The translations under genes were made by a program, and so were the position numbers. Below, one piece after another: positions 7,228-16,247 of a DNA stretch of 64,000 nucleotides. The notes beneath the pieces were generated by a model, which was not told where the DNA came from, made no database searches, and saw only the letters and a program-made list of their open reading frames with translations. The DNA comes from Candidatus Electrothrix scaldis (GTDB lineage Bacteria; Desulfobacterota; Desulfobulbia; Desulfobulbales; Desulfobulbaceae): assembly GCA_033584155.1 (NCBI GenBank), contig CP138355.1, positions 4,039,826 through 4,103,825 of the forward strand, read 5' to 3'. The first letter of the stretch is position 1, and the number at the start of each line of letters is the position of its first letter.

Positions 7228-7702
7228 GTTCGCTCTTTAGTTCGCTCTTTATACCGGGCAGACACGCAGGCTTGCTCCTACAGTTTGTACTGAAAACAGA
7301 GAGTTTATTTTCTGCTTCAATAGACATTATACCGATCTTTTCTAACCTGCCAATTTAATAGAAAATCGTTATTTTGCTAGCAACGAATAATCAATCAGTT
7401 AGCGAAAATCGATATAATGTCTAATGTATAGAATGCAGGACTATGTTTTTTTTTAACTAGAATTTACCACCTGGGATATGCTAAATTTGTAAAGTCGATA
7501 CTCTGTTCGAATTCTTAAGTTTTAAATCTGGTTTTTCAAATCGTTACAGAAATGTCGATTTTAAACAAATTATCGTCAGCAAAAAAACTGACCAAAGTGT
7601 ATAATGCCTACCATCTACCACAACATAGCATCCTGTCGACTTCAGGAATACATTCCAGGATAAACCTTGCCTTCAGTAAAAAGAGAAAATGAGGAGCAGT
7701 CC
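7228..7702. other. Intergenic region between hcp and the second vgrG
   Basis: About 475 bp with no credible gene and lower GC than its flanks. It holds a long inverted repeat (7321-7423, listed separately) and a TATAAT at 7600-7605, about 100 bp before vgrG, which may be that cassette's -10. I see no convincing -35 at the right spacing. Confidence 0.5.
7321..7423. repeat. Imperfect inverted repeat, possible MITE-like or cruciform element
   Basis: TAGACATTATACCGAT (7321-7336) is matched by its reverse complement at 7408-7423 with one mismatch. The arms continue inward imperfectly (TTTTCTAAC against GTTAGCGAAAA). Total length is 103 bp. There is no coding capacity and no obvious target duplication. 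Confidence 0.5.
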
Positions 7703-10507
7703 ATGCCCACTGACCTGTTAACGAAAAAAAAATTCTCTTTCACCTCCAAGGCTACTGATGATGACAGCTTTGCCGTTGTGAGTTTTACCGGTTCAGAGGC
7801 GATATCTCAACCCTACGAGTTTGAGATCGTCCTTGTTTCAGAAAAAACAGATATTGATCCTCTGCAGGTGTTGCACCATTCCGCTGTGTTTACCATTCAC
7901 CGGGACAAGGAGCAGGATGTCCATTTCAACGGCATTGTCATGCAATTCGAGGAGACTCAGGAATTCAACGGCTATCTCTTCTTTAAAGCCGTGCTGGCCC
8001 CCAAGCTCCGTTGGCTTGCCCTCACCCACCATAATCAGGTTTTTCTTGATCTGACCATTCCTGACATTATGCGGGAGGCCCTGAAAGATGCGGAACTATC
8101 TGAAGGCATAGACTTTGAGTTCAGACTCCAGACTGACTACCAACCCATTGAGTATGTTTGCCAGTATGACGAGTCGCACCTCAATTTTGTTTCCAGATGG
8201 GCAGAGCGGGAAGGTATTTATTATTTCTTTGAGCAGACAGACCAAGGCGAAAAGGTCGTCTTTACAGACACCAAGATATCACAGGCTGATCTCGCCCTGG
8301 GCAAGGATCTGATCTACATGCCCCAAACCGGTTTGGATTCCCTGCACACCAAAGAGGTTATTAAAGATTTTGTCTGCAAGCATACCCTGCTCCCAGAACG
8401 GGTCTACTTAAAAGACTATAACTACCGTAAGCCCTCCCTGGCAATGGAAGGGATCGCGGATGTTGACCCCGACGGCAGGGGAGAAAACTATATTTACGGC
8501 GAGCAGTTCTTTACCCCGGAAGAAGGAAACCACTTGGCAAAGATACGAGCAGAAGAGCTCCTCTGTAGAAAATCGGTCTTCCTGGGCGGAAGCTCTGTTC
8601 CCTTTATGGTTCCTGGCTTTACCTTTGATCTCCAGGAACATTACAGAAGTATCTATAACAGGAAATACCTGATCGCTGATGTTTCCCATGAGGGGCACCA
8701 GACTGGATATCTCATCTCTGGTTTAGGACCAGCCCTTACCCCCAGAGAAGAGCAGATGTTTTATGCAAACAGCTTCACCGCCATCTATTCTGATGTCCAG
8801 TTCAGACCAGTGCGGGCTGCTGTGAAACCCAAAATATCCGGGACGATTAACGCAAAGATTGATGCTGCGGCCAGTGGGCAGTATGCTGAACTTGATGAGC
8901 AGGGCCGCTATAAAGTCATTCTTCCTTTTGATCGCAGTGGACGTCATAGCGGCAAAGCTTCAGCTTGGTTCCGAATGATGCAGCCCTATGCTGGCCCGAA
9001 TCAGGGGATGCATTTTCCGTTGCATAAGGGAACTGAGGTTGTTCTTACCTTTATTGATGGTGATCCAGATCGGCCATTAATTGCCGGGGCAGTGCCAAAT
9101 CCGGAGACGGCGAGTCCTGTGACGGTGAGTAATCAGACTAAATCAATTATAAGAAGCGGGAAAAATCCCGTTAGTCAATCCGCAGGAGCTGCTTTTGGTT
9201 TGGATAATTTTGCTGATATTGCCGAAGACATTGCTGATGCTATCGAAGATACTGTCGAGGATTTTATTGATGCCGTACGTGAGCCTGTTGAAAACTATAT
9301 TGAATTGGAGGATAAAGAAAACTCAGAAAGGATCTTTATTCATTCTGAGGGAGATCTATGGTTTGAGGCAAAAGACAGGTACGGAGAATACTATGCAAAA
9401 AGCAAAGGGAACACAGTTCTTGCAGGAGAGGAAACCAGCTGTAGCGATCTGTTGAGTAATTTTGACTCAAACTATAATCCAACAGGAATGATCGCCAGAC
9501 ATAAAAATGATGACGGAGACTATGACGATCAAACAAGTTTCTATGACGATGTCTTCCTAAATGCCCATGTTAAAGTTTCTTCGTTAGATACGGTTAATAC
9601 CCAGGAAGGCAATATTTATGATTTCGGAGGCTATTGGAATTATAATCTTGGGAATAGCTATGAAGAAAACCATATGAATCAAGATGATTCTGTTATCCTA
9701 AATAATAGCGACCTCCCCAAGGACAAAACAAACACTGGCGGACCTAACTACTCAGAAATAAAAGAATTGCCGAACAAAAGCTCGCATAGAAGTAATGTAT
9801 GGGTAGAAAAAAAATTAGAGGGAGCCTCATACGAATATGCAACAGGGCATGATAGCCTTGAGGTAAACCATCAATGCCATTCCGTTGAATATAAGTACGG
9901 TGGCAAATCTGAGGAATATGGATTTACTGGAGAAAGTGATGGTTACAAAAAAACATCTAAAACAATTTCAGGTAGTGGAAAAACTGAGGAATGGAAGTAT
10001 GACAGAAGCTCAGAAGCATTACTATCTTACGAAAAGGAAGACTGGAAAAGCCCCAGTAACATCCACAAATATTCTTTTAATGCTTGCAATGTAGCAAGTC
10101 ATACCTTTAACTTTTCTTCAACGCAGTCATCAGAAATAGCTGTTGGTTTAGCCTTCTCTCTTGCTCTAAATGTAGCTGCAAGCACTTCTATTAATATTGG
10201 TTTTGCATTAAGTGCTGAATTAAAAACTGGATTAGAAATGGGCCTGGAACTTGATTTAAGGGCAGGTGGAACTTTTGAATTAGATCCAAGCGGCCAGCTG
10301 GAATTCAATGGTATTGGCTTCACAGCGCGTAAAAAAGCTGCGCTGGAAGCTGAACGTGCTGACCTGAAGGCTAAACTCAGCTCCCTAGAGATGAGAGAAA
10401 TGAAGCTTCAACTTGTTAAACAAGACATTAGTCTACAGAAGCATTTCACATGGATTGGAGACATTGCGATTGACCTCCGAAAATGTCAAGGCTGTATCAT
10501 ACTGTAA
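7703..10507 (+). CDS. vgrG: VgrG spike protein with divergent C-terminal domain
   Basis: 934 residues from the ATG at 7703, chosen because GAGGAG lies seven bases upstream; an in-frame ATG at 7667 lacks this. The N-terminal half matches the first VgrG (YVCQYDESHLNFVSRWAEREGIYYFFE; GTINAKIDAAASGQYAELDEQGRYKV; GMHFPLHKGTEVVLTFIDGDPDRP). Beyond residue about 480 the two VgrGs diverge completely. This one has an acidic helix (IAEDIADAIEDTVEDFIDAV), a polar Asn/Ser/Tyr/Glu-rich region, then an alternating hydrophobic stretch (IAVGLAFSLALNVAAST..), a charged coiled coil and a CQGC motif three residues from the end. The C-terminal half is a candidate delivered domain, with no enzyme motif that I recognise. 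Confidence 0.92.
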   Translation: MPTDLLTKKKFSFTSKATDDDSFAVVSFTGSEAISQPYEFEIVLVSEKTDIDPLQVLHHSAVFTIHRDKEQDVHFNGIVMQFEETQEFNGYLFFKAVLAPKLRWLALTHHNQVFLDLTIPDIMREALKDAELSEGIDFEFRLQTDYQPIEYVCQYDESHLNFVSRWAEREGIYYFFEQTDQGEKVVFTDTKISQADLALGKDLIYMPQTGLDSLHTKEVIKDFVCKHTLLPERVYLKDYNYRKPSLAMEGIADVDPDGRGENYIYGEQFFTPEEGNHLAKIRAEELLCRKSVFLGGSSVPFMVPGFTFDLQEHYRSIYNRKYLIADVSHEGHQTGYLISGLGPALTPREEQMFYANSFTAIYSDVQFRPVRAAVKPKISGTINAKIDAAASGQYAELDEQGRYKVILPFDRSGRHSGKASAWFRMMQPYAGPNQGMHFPLHKGTEVVLTFIDGDPDRPLIAGAVPNPETASPVTVSNQTKSIIRSGKNPVSQSAGAAFGLDNFADIAEDIADAIEDTVEDFIDAVREPVENYIELEDKENSERIFIHSEGDLWFEAKDRYGEYYAKSKGNTVLAGEETSCSDLLSNFDSNYNPTGMIARHKNDDGDYDDQTSFYDDVFLNAHVKVSSLDTVNTQEGNIYDFGGYWNYNLGNSYEENHMNQDDSVILNNSDLPKDKTNTGGPNYSEIKELPNKSSHRSNVWVEKKLEGASYEYATGHDSLEVNHQCHSVEYKYGGKSEEYGFTGESDGYKKTSKTISGSGKTEEWKYDRSSEALLSYEKEDWKSPSNIHKYSFNACNVASHTFNFSSTQSSEIAVGLAFSLALNVAASTSINIGFALSAELKTGLEMGLELDLRAGGTFELDPSGQLEFNGIGFTARKKAALEAERADLKAKLSSLEMREMKLQLVKQDISLQKHFTWIGDIAIDLRKCQGCIIL

Positions 10508-10597
10508 AAACTTTACTACTCCATTCAGCCATACAGATCGCATAATTCATGTAACCTCTCTGTGAGTTATAAAAAACAACATGGTTGTTGAAACTTT

Positions 10598-13582
10598 ATG
10601 AACATCATCCGCCCCCTCCAACTCAGCGTGAACCAACAGGTCCTGGAACAAGACAGAACCTTCTACTTCACCGTATCAGCGAGCTTAGGCATCAACCTGC
10701 AAACCGGCGAAGAGCTGCTTGACCTGAACTACCTCAAGGACATGTTCGAGTGCATGGGCGAAGCCCCTCAACCGGATATGGGCATGCCAAAACCTAACGG
10801 TGAATTCCTGGTCTCAGGGAGCTTCTTTGCTCCAAACCAGGAGGCTGTTCCCGGTGGCAAGGTGACGGTCAAGGTCAACAATACGGAAAAAACGATCTAT
10901 ATCTTTGGTCCCCGGTACTGGGAGGACAACTTCCCATCCGAGCCGAAAAAAATTCTCTCCATGCCTCTGGAATACAGCAAGGCATTCGGCGGCAAAGGAT
11001 ATGAAAAGAATCCCGACGGTATTGGGTATAAGGATGGCCTGCTCCCCTGCATAGAGCACCCGAAAAACCTTACAGATTCACCAAAAGCAATACCTGATCC
11101 TGCTGGCCTCAGCCCATTGGCACCCATGCTTCCCCAACGGATGCAGTATCAGGGCACCTACGACGAAAATTACCAAAGCAAATTTTTCCCTGGCTATCCT
11201 GATGACCATGATTGGCACTCTTTCCTTTGCGCACCACAGGACCAATGGATCACAGGATACTATACCGGAGAGGAATCATACGCCCTGCATAACCTGCACC
11301 CGGAACTCCCGATTATATCAGGAACACTCCCCGGCCTTTATCCCCGCTGTTTCTTTAACGAGATAACGAACGGGCAGGAGGTGATGAAAGAACTCCCCCT
11401 CAAGCTGGATACCATCTGGTTTTTTCCGGAAAAACTCCTTGGGCTCCTGATATTCCGGGGTGTGACCAAGGTTGCCGATGATGAGGCGGAAACCATCTCC
11501 GACCTGCTCTGTGGCTATGAAAAACGGACAGATGAACCGAGAACGCAGGAGTATTACCACCAGGCCCTGCAACGGCGGAAGGAAAGCAAGGACGGGCTAC
11601 TGAAAAACCTCAACACCCGCGACCTGATCCCGGAAGGCCATAAATCTGCTATGGAGCTGTTGATGGACACGGCCCTGAGCGGAGAACGGGAGAGCCCGCT
11701 GGCCGATAATCTGGATGCCAAGGCAGAGGCCCTGCAAAAGATGGCCGACGAAAAGATTGAAGAGGCTATCCAGCAGGCGGAAAAGAACCTGGAAGGTATT
11801 GACATTCCAGATGAGGCCTGGGAACATCTCCCTGATGAAACCAAGGCGAAAATGCCAGGCAAACAGGGTGGACTGAATATTCGAGACCTGATCAAGGCCA
11901 GAGACAACGCAGAGCCTGATGCTGATGTGCAGCAACTCAATGAACGCATGGAGGCTATCCTGCCGGGGATTACCGCCGGGGATCCCAAGAAGCTGGAGAT
12001 GAGAGATTTCTCTTTTGACAAGATTGATGAAATCATGGAGGCTGTGGAGGAGTTTTCCGGGAAAAAGGAAAAGGAAGCCAAGGACATTGCAGCCAAGGAG
12101 ATCGCCAAGGCACGGGAGCAGGTGGAAAAGCAGGTTGCAGACCTTGATGAACAGATTGAGCAGGCCAAGGCAACTCTGAAATCGGAAAACTCAGAAGACT
12201 CAGAGGAAGTAAGCTCTCTGGAAGAGGCCAGACAAAAAGTCCAAGAGAGCCTCCAGGCCTTTGATGATATCGATCTGGATGGTACCGCAAAGAAGAAGGC
12301 GCCGCTTCCCCGGATTGATGTGGAGGAAATCCGCACGCAGACCCAACAGATTAATCCCCAGCTCATGCAGGCCATGCAGCATGTTCAGACCATGAAGGAC
12401 ATGGGCATTGAGGACGACAAGACCCAGGATCTGGAAAAACAGATTAAGGAGACCTTAGCCACCACCAAGCAGCAGGTTGAGGAAGCCCTGATCGAAGCTG
12501 AAAAAGGCTTCCGTGAAGGATATATCATGGGTGCCCATTTTATGGAAGAGGGGCTTTCCCCTCATAAAGACCCTGTTGACGAGGTGACCAAACGTTTTCT
12601 GGAGCGTGTTTCCACAGGTGAAAAGGTGTCTGGAGGTGACTGGGCCTGTCTTGATCTTGCTGACCAGAATTTAGCTGGAATCGACCTAAGCGATGCCCTG
12701 TTGGAACAGGTCAATTTTAAGGGTGCAGATCTGAAGGGAGTCAATTTTTCCGGGGCCATACTCGCTCGGGCTGACCTGGAGGGTGCAGATTGCAGTGGTG
12801 CAAATTTTACTGAGGCCAACATCGGTGCAGTGCATGCGCTGCAAACAGACTTTACAGGTGCCAACCTCAAATCAGCAAAGCTCTCCAAAGGAAATTTTAC
12901 CGAGGCCAATTTTGCTAAAGCAAACCTTGAAGATATCGAGGCCCTGGAGCTGATTATTGATCGAACAAACTTTTCTAACGCCAGCATGCCCAAGGTGACT
13001 TTTTTACAGCTCACTATTTCAGGCGCTAATTTCTCTCAGGCCAATATAAACACCTCTGCCTTTTTGCAGTGTAAACTTACCAACTGTACGTTCTCTGAAG
13101 CAGTTATGCATAACTGCGCTTTTGTCGATACCACACTGGAAACTCTGTGTTTTGACAAGGCCGACCTTTCCTCTGCCTGTTTTGTTGCTACAGAGCCGGA
13201 AAAATCAAGTTCAACAGAACTCACCTTTCAGGGAACCCTGCTTAATCAGGCTAATTTCCAGAATATGGATATGCATAGTATGGATTTCAATCATGCCCGC
13301 ATGGAGAATGCCTTTTTTGGTGCAACAGACCTTTCCGGGGCAAATCTCAGCTATGGGCAAGCAAAGAATGCCCAGTTTCGCAAGGCAAATCTTCGCCAGG
13401 CAGTACTGGACCATATCAATCTGGACCAGGGATCACTAGCCAAGGCCGATTTGACGCAAGCGTCTTTTCGGGGTGCCAACCTCCACGGCGTGGATGTCTT
13501 ACGGGCCAAATTTAAAGACACCAATCTGAAGGAGTCCAACCTTGATGCAACCCTTATTGAACATTGGAGTTTTGAGCAATGA
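10598..13582 (+). CDS. DUF2169 domain protein fused to pentapeptide repeats
   Basis: 994 residues in three parts. Residues about 1-300 are a DUF2169 domain (FYFTVSASLGINLQTGEELL; EYSKAFGGKGYEKNPDGIGYKDG; PELPIISGTLPGLYPRCFFNE), a family found beside vgrG and DUF4150 genes and thought to help load spike or effector proteins. Residues about 350-640 are strongly charged and predicted coiled coil. Residues about 680-990 are pentapeptide repeats of the A(D/N)LxG type (NFKGADLKGVNFSGAILARADL), which form a right-handed beta-helix. Its stop overlaps the next start (ATGA), so translation is coupled to the pentapeptide-only protein downstream. A role in spike or cargo handling fits the context; no catalytic site is visible. 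Confidence 0.85.
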   Translation: MNIIRPLQLSVNQQVLEQDRTFYFTVSASLGINLQTGEELLDLNYLKDMFECMGEAPQPDMGMPKPNGEFLVSGSFFAPNQEAVPGGKVTVKVNNTEKTIYIFGPRYWEDNFPSEPKKILSMPLEYSKAFGGKGYEKNPDGIGYKDGLLPCIEHPKNLTDSPKAIPDPAGLSPLAPMLPQRMQYQGTYDENYQSKFFPGYPDDHDWHSFLCAPQDQWITGYYTGEESYALHNLHPELPIISGTLPGLYPRCFFNEITNGQEVMKELPLKLDTIWFFPEKLLGLLIFRGVTKVADDEAETISDLLCGYEKRTDEPRTQEYYHQALQRRKESKDGLLKNLNTRDLIPEGHKSAMELLMDTALSGERESPLADNLDAKAEALQKMADEKIEEAIQQAEKNLEGIDIPDEAWEHLPDETKAKMPGKQGGLNIRDLIKARDNAEPDADVQQLNERMEAILPGITAGDPKKLEMRDFSFDKIDEIMEAVEEFSGKKEKEAKDIAAKEIAKAREQVEKQVADLDEQIEQAKATLKSENSEDSEEVSSLEEARQKVQESLQAFDDIDLDGTAKKKAPLPRIDVEEIRTQTQQINPQLMQAMQHVQTMKDMGIEDDKTQDLEKQIKETLATTKQQVEEALIEAEKGFREGYIMGAHFMEEGLSPHKDPVDEVTKRFLERVSTGEKVSGGDWACLDLADQNLAGIDLSDALLEQVNFKGADLKGVNFSGAILARADLEGADCSGANFTEANIGAVHALQTDFTGANLKSAKLSKGNFTEANFAKANLEDIEALELIIDRTNFSNASMPKVTFLQLTISGANFSQANINTSAFLQCKLTNCTFSEAVMHNCAFVDTTLETLCFDKADLSSACFVATEPEKSSSTELTFQGTLLNQANFQNMDMHSMDFNHARMENAFFGATDLSGANLSYGQAKNAQFRKANLRQAVLDHINLDQGSLAKADLTQASFRGANLHGVDVLRAKFKDTNLKESNLDATLIEHWSFEQ

Positions 13583-14631
13583 CAGGAGAAGATCTCTCAA
13601 GAGCGGTTAAAGGAGGAGACTTCTTTTATGATGAGGACTTCTCTGGCATGGATTGCCGAGGTGTTGATTTTTCTGGAGCTATCTTTAACAAAATCTGTTT
13701 TGATAATTGTGATTTCACAGGCGCAAACCTTAAAGAGGCCCTGTTTACGGAATGCTCTCTTCAGAACAGTATACTCAAGGACAGTACGCTCAACGAAACA
13801 TTATTTAATAATACAGACCTCAGCCAGGCCGACTTTCAGGGGATTGCCACGGAGTTTGTCAAATTTATCAAGTGCTCAATGAACGGGATAAATTTTTCCG
13901 GTGCCCGCCTCAGCGGGATGTGTGTCTTTATTGAATCCTGCCTGGAAGAGGCTGTATTTAACAAAGCAGATTTAGATACGGCTGTTTTTACCACCTGCTC
14001 AATGAAGGGAAGTAATTTTTCGCAATCACATCATTTCAAAACCACATTTTATCAATGCGAATTTGAGCAAACAAGTTTCCAAGGAGCAACTATCAACCTT
14101 TCCCTTTTTCACGGGGCTTCACTGAATGGAACAGATTTCAGCGAAATGGACCTCAATCAGGTTCAGTTCCGTGAAAGCTCGTTGAATAACTGTAATTTTT
14201 ATAAAACGCAACTCAAACAGGGTGGCTTTGTCCAGGCCTCCTGTAAAGGGTCTCTCTTTGATGAAGCTTTGCTCGAACTGGCAAATTTTTACGAAGCTGA
14301 ACTCACGGGTTCCAGGTTTATCAAGGCTGATATGCGAATGGTCAGTATGCAAAATGCCATCCTGAACATGAGCGACTTTTCATCAGCTAATCTGTATCAG
14401 GCCCAGCTGGAAGGCGTTCAGGCGAATGACTCGCTCTTCAAGGAAAGTGATCTCACCTATGCTGATCTCTCTCATGCTCAAATAAAAAATTCCAGTTTTT
14501 CCGGGGCAAACCTCTTTATGGCCAACCTGCACATGGTGCGTGACGAACATACGATCTGGAGCGGTTCGAACAAAGCCTTAGCACGGGGTACCGATGAAAA
14601 AAGATTAAAATCTGAATCCTGGGGAATATAA
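13579..14631 (+). CDS. Pentapeptide-repeat protein
   Basis: 350 residues made almost wholly of pentapeptide repeats (MDCRGVDFSGAIFNKICFDNCDFTGANLKEALF), predicting a quadrilateral beta-helix without membrane segments or signal peptide. Many units carry Cys or Phe at the central position (FTECSLQNSILKDSTLNETLF). It overlaps the DUF2169 fusion by four bases at its start, and its last stop base is the A of the next ATG, so three genes are translationally linked. Its repeats probably derive from the C-terminus of the upstream fusion. Pentapeptide proteins sometimes mimic DNA to protect gyrase, but the T6SS-cassette position suggests a structural or immunity role instead. Confidence 0.85.
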   Translation: MTGEDLSRAVKGGDFFYDEDFSGMDCRGVDFSGAIFNKICFDNCDFTGANLKEALFTECSLQNSILKDSTLNETLFNNTDLSQADFQGIATEFVKFIKCSMNGINFSGARLSGMCVFIESCLEEAVFNKADLDTAVFTTCSMKGSNFSQSHHFKTTFYQCEFEQTSFQGATINLSLFHGASLNGTDFSEMDLNQVQFRESSLNNCNFYKTQLKQGGFVQASCKGSLFDEALLELANFYEAELTGSRFIKADMRMVSMQNAILNMSDFSSANLYQAQLEGVQANDSLFKESDLTYADLSHAQIKNSSFSGANLFMANLHMVRDEHTIWSGSNKALARGTDEKRLKSESWGI

Positions 14632-15290
14632 TGCAAAATGTAGCTGAGAAAATCATTCCGATTCATGGTGATACGCTGCCCGGTATCCGGGAGTGTTCTG
14701 TACAGGACATTCAACCCGGTGGCATCCGAGTCAATATCGATGGCAGATCAAGACGAGCGAAACAGGCATTTTCCTGTCTCGTCAGCCCGGAAATTGGAGA
14801 TATTGTTCTTTGCTCGGAAAATGCTCAGGGCATGCTCTATATTCTTGCCATCATTGAACGTCCGACTGCACAAAAAATGCGCCTTGCTTTTCCTGCTGAT
14901 ACAGATATTCAACTCAAGCAGGGTGCGTTGAATATACACGCTCCAGACCATATTAATGTTACCTCTGATAATCTGCATTGTTTTTCAAAAAAGGCCGTCC
15001 ATGTCAGCGAAAAGGCGATTATCTCCTATGAGCATGTGACAGCCCAAGGGAAAGATCTACAAGCCAATTACTCAACCATCCGCCTGTTGAGCAAATTGAT
15101 CAACACCATAGCAGGCCAGATGATCAATCGATTCAAAGGCTACATGAGAAGCACAGAGGATCATGATATGGTCAAGGCTACGCAACTTACACGAACGGCG
15201 ACCCATCTCCACTCTATTGACGGCGAACACACACTTATCAACAGTAAGAAATGCACCAAGATAGACGGGGAAAAGATATTGATGGGGTGA
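14631..15290 (+). CDS. DUF3540 family T6SS spike-cassette protein
   Basis: 219 residues, the third DUF3540 member in the window. It shares the architecture of the first two: an N-terminal beta barrel (CLVSPEIGDIVLCSEN; GMLYILAIIER), repetitive beta segments (DIQLKQGALNIHAPDHINVTS) and a C-terminal stalk ending in KILMG. Sequence similarity to the first-cassette pair is limited to this pattern, so it belongs to an older lineage. Its ATG overlaps the pentapeptide gene's stop (TAATG). The DUF4150 partner starts 39 bp downstream, giving the same pairing as in the first cassette. Confidence 0.8.
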   Translation: MQNVAEKIIPIHGDTLPGIRECSVQDIQPGGIRVNIDGRSRRAKQAFSCLVSPEIGDIVLCSENAQGMLYILAIIERPTAQKMRLAFPADTDIQLKQGALNIHAPDHINVTSDNLHCFSKKAVHVSEKAIISYEHVTAQGKDLQANYSTIRLLSKLINTIAGQMINRFKGYMRSTEDHDMVKATQLTRTATHLHSIDGEHTLINSKKCTKIDGEKILMG

Positions 15291-15329
15291 TTCGCTCCCT
15301 GTAAATTATTTTAAAAAAAGAGGTCATCA

Positions 15330-15728
15330 ATGTTTGCAAATTGTTCAATGCCCGGCATGGATATAGCGTTTCCTGATGTCTGCAAGACACCTGTAGGGCC
15401 TGCCATCGTGCCAATTCCATATCCTAATATAGCGATGAAAACTATGGCAGTTCCCCCTACGGCATCAATGAAACATCTTATCATGTTCATGCCATCCCAC
15501 CATGTAGGAACAACTGTCCCCACCACTATGGGAGATAATGCAGGGGCACTGGGTGGTGTTGCTTCCCAAATTATGATGGGTCCTGCCCGTAACACGAAAA
15601 GCAGTATGAAGGTTATTACCGGTGGGATGCCTGCCACACGAATGCTGGACACCACTATGCAGAATCTGACCAACGCATCCGGCATGACCTTGGTCCCTGG
15701 CCAGTTTAAAGTCTTATATCTCTCATAG
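15330..15728 (+). CDS. DUF4150 PAAR-like protein
   Basis: 132 residues, with the family signature intact: DVCKTP near residue 15, PIPYPNIAM near residue 29, and GGVASQIMMGPARNTKSS followed by GGMPATRMLDTTMQN. It is unusually rich in methionine (about 15) and has few cysteines compared with the 647-1051 paralogue, so the two tips may differ in metal requirement. It probably caps the spike formed by the second VgrG. A GAGG ribosome site precedes the ATG. It lacks any toxin extension. Confidence 0.85.
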   Translation: MFANCSMPGMDIAFPDVCKTPVGPAIVPIPYPNIAMKTMAVPPTASMKHLIMFMPSHHVGTTVPTTMGDNAGALGGVASQIMMGPARNTKSSMKVITGGMPATRMLDTTMQNLTNASGMTLVPGQFKVLYLS

Positions 15729-15795
15729 AATGATTATAGATCCTATAGTTACTATAAATCCATAACGCCACCTTGCTACAAATTTGGAGTAAAAA

Positions 15796-16077
15796 ATGGC
15801 AGACCAGGAAAAGGACAAGCAACAACAGCCTCATATTCAATTTCACGTTCCACCTGATCTTGAATATGTCTATCGCGATATCTTTAACGTCTATGCAAGG
15901 CCAGGTGATGTCCTGATTGAATTCGGTAACCATCACAGAGCAATGCCAGAGCATGCAAGTATCTCCAACCGGATAGTTATGTCGATCTCTGACGCCTACT
16001 TGTTAGTCCAAACAATGCAACAGGCCCTGCAGAAAGCACAGGCCCAAATGCAACACAAGCTTTCAAGCTCTGAATAA
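15796..16077 (+). CDS. DUF3467-like small protein
   Basis: 93 residues resembling DUF3467: HIQFHVPPDLEYVYRDIFNVYARPGDVLIEFGN, then NRIVMSISDAYLLVQTMQQALQKAQ. The family pattern is a short beta sheet followed by a helix with VMS.. near its start. A GGAG site precedes the ATG at the right distance. It is the last gene of the second spike cassette and the first upstream of the tssJ promoter region. DUF3467 proteins occur as single-domain proteins of unknown function in bacteria and archaea; I know of no established T6SS role. The ending in Gln-rich helix and Ser tail suggests a small soluble homo-oligomer. Confidence 0.7.
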   Translation: MADQEKDKQQQPHIQFHVPPDLEYVYRDIFNVYARPGDVLIEFGNHHRAMPEHASISNRIVMSISDAYLLVQTMQQALQKAQAQMQHKLSSSE

Positions 16078-16115
16078 GCAGGGCACCTCTCTGTTCCTCT
16101 GCACCACTTTTTCGT

Positions 16116-16144
16116 TTGAAAATATCGCAAATATGTTCTAAAAA
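16116..16144 (+). promoter_or_regulatory. Possible promoter of the tssJ-G operon
   Basis: TTGAAA (16116-16121), a 17-bp spacer and TAAAAA (16139-16144) lie about 100 bp before the tssJ start, in an AT-rich gap. The match is moderate. Confidence 0.3.
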
Positions 16145-16247
16145 TTAGACTAAGCTAACTTTTTTGTTTTACTTTTGTACATCTGCTCCAAATCCCAAAG
16201 GAAAGAACAAAACAAATCAAGCTGATGAGCTTTTCAGCAGCAAATAT

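Noticed and set aside
15311-15685. Hydrophobic reverse frame opposite the DUF4150 gene
   Set aside because: It mirrors the coding strand of a clear DUF4150 gene and has no ribosome site.
16164-16247. TTG start for TssJ
   Set aside because: It would put 28 residues before a normal lipoprotein signal peptide; the ATG at 16248 fits much better.
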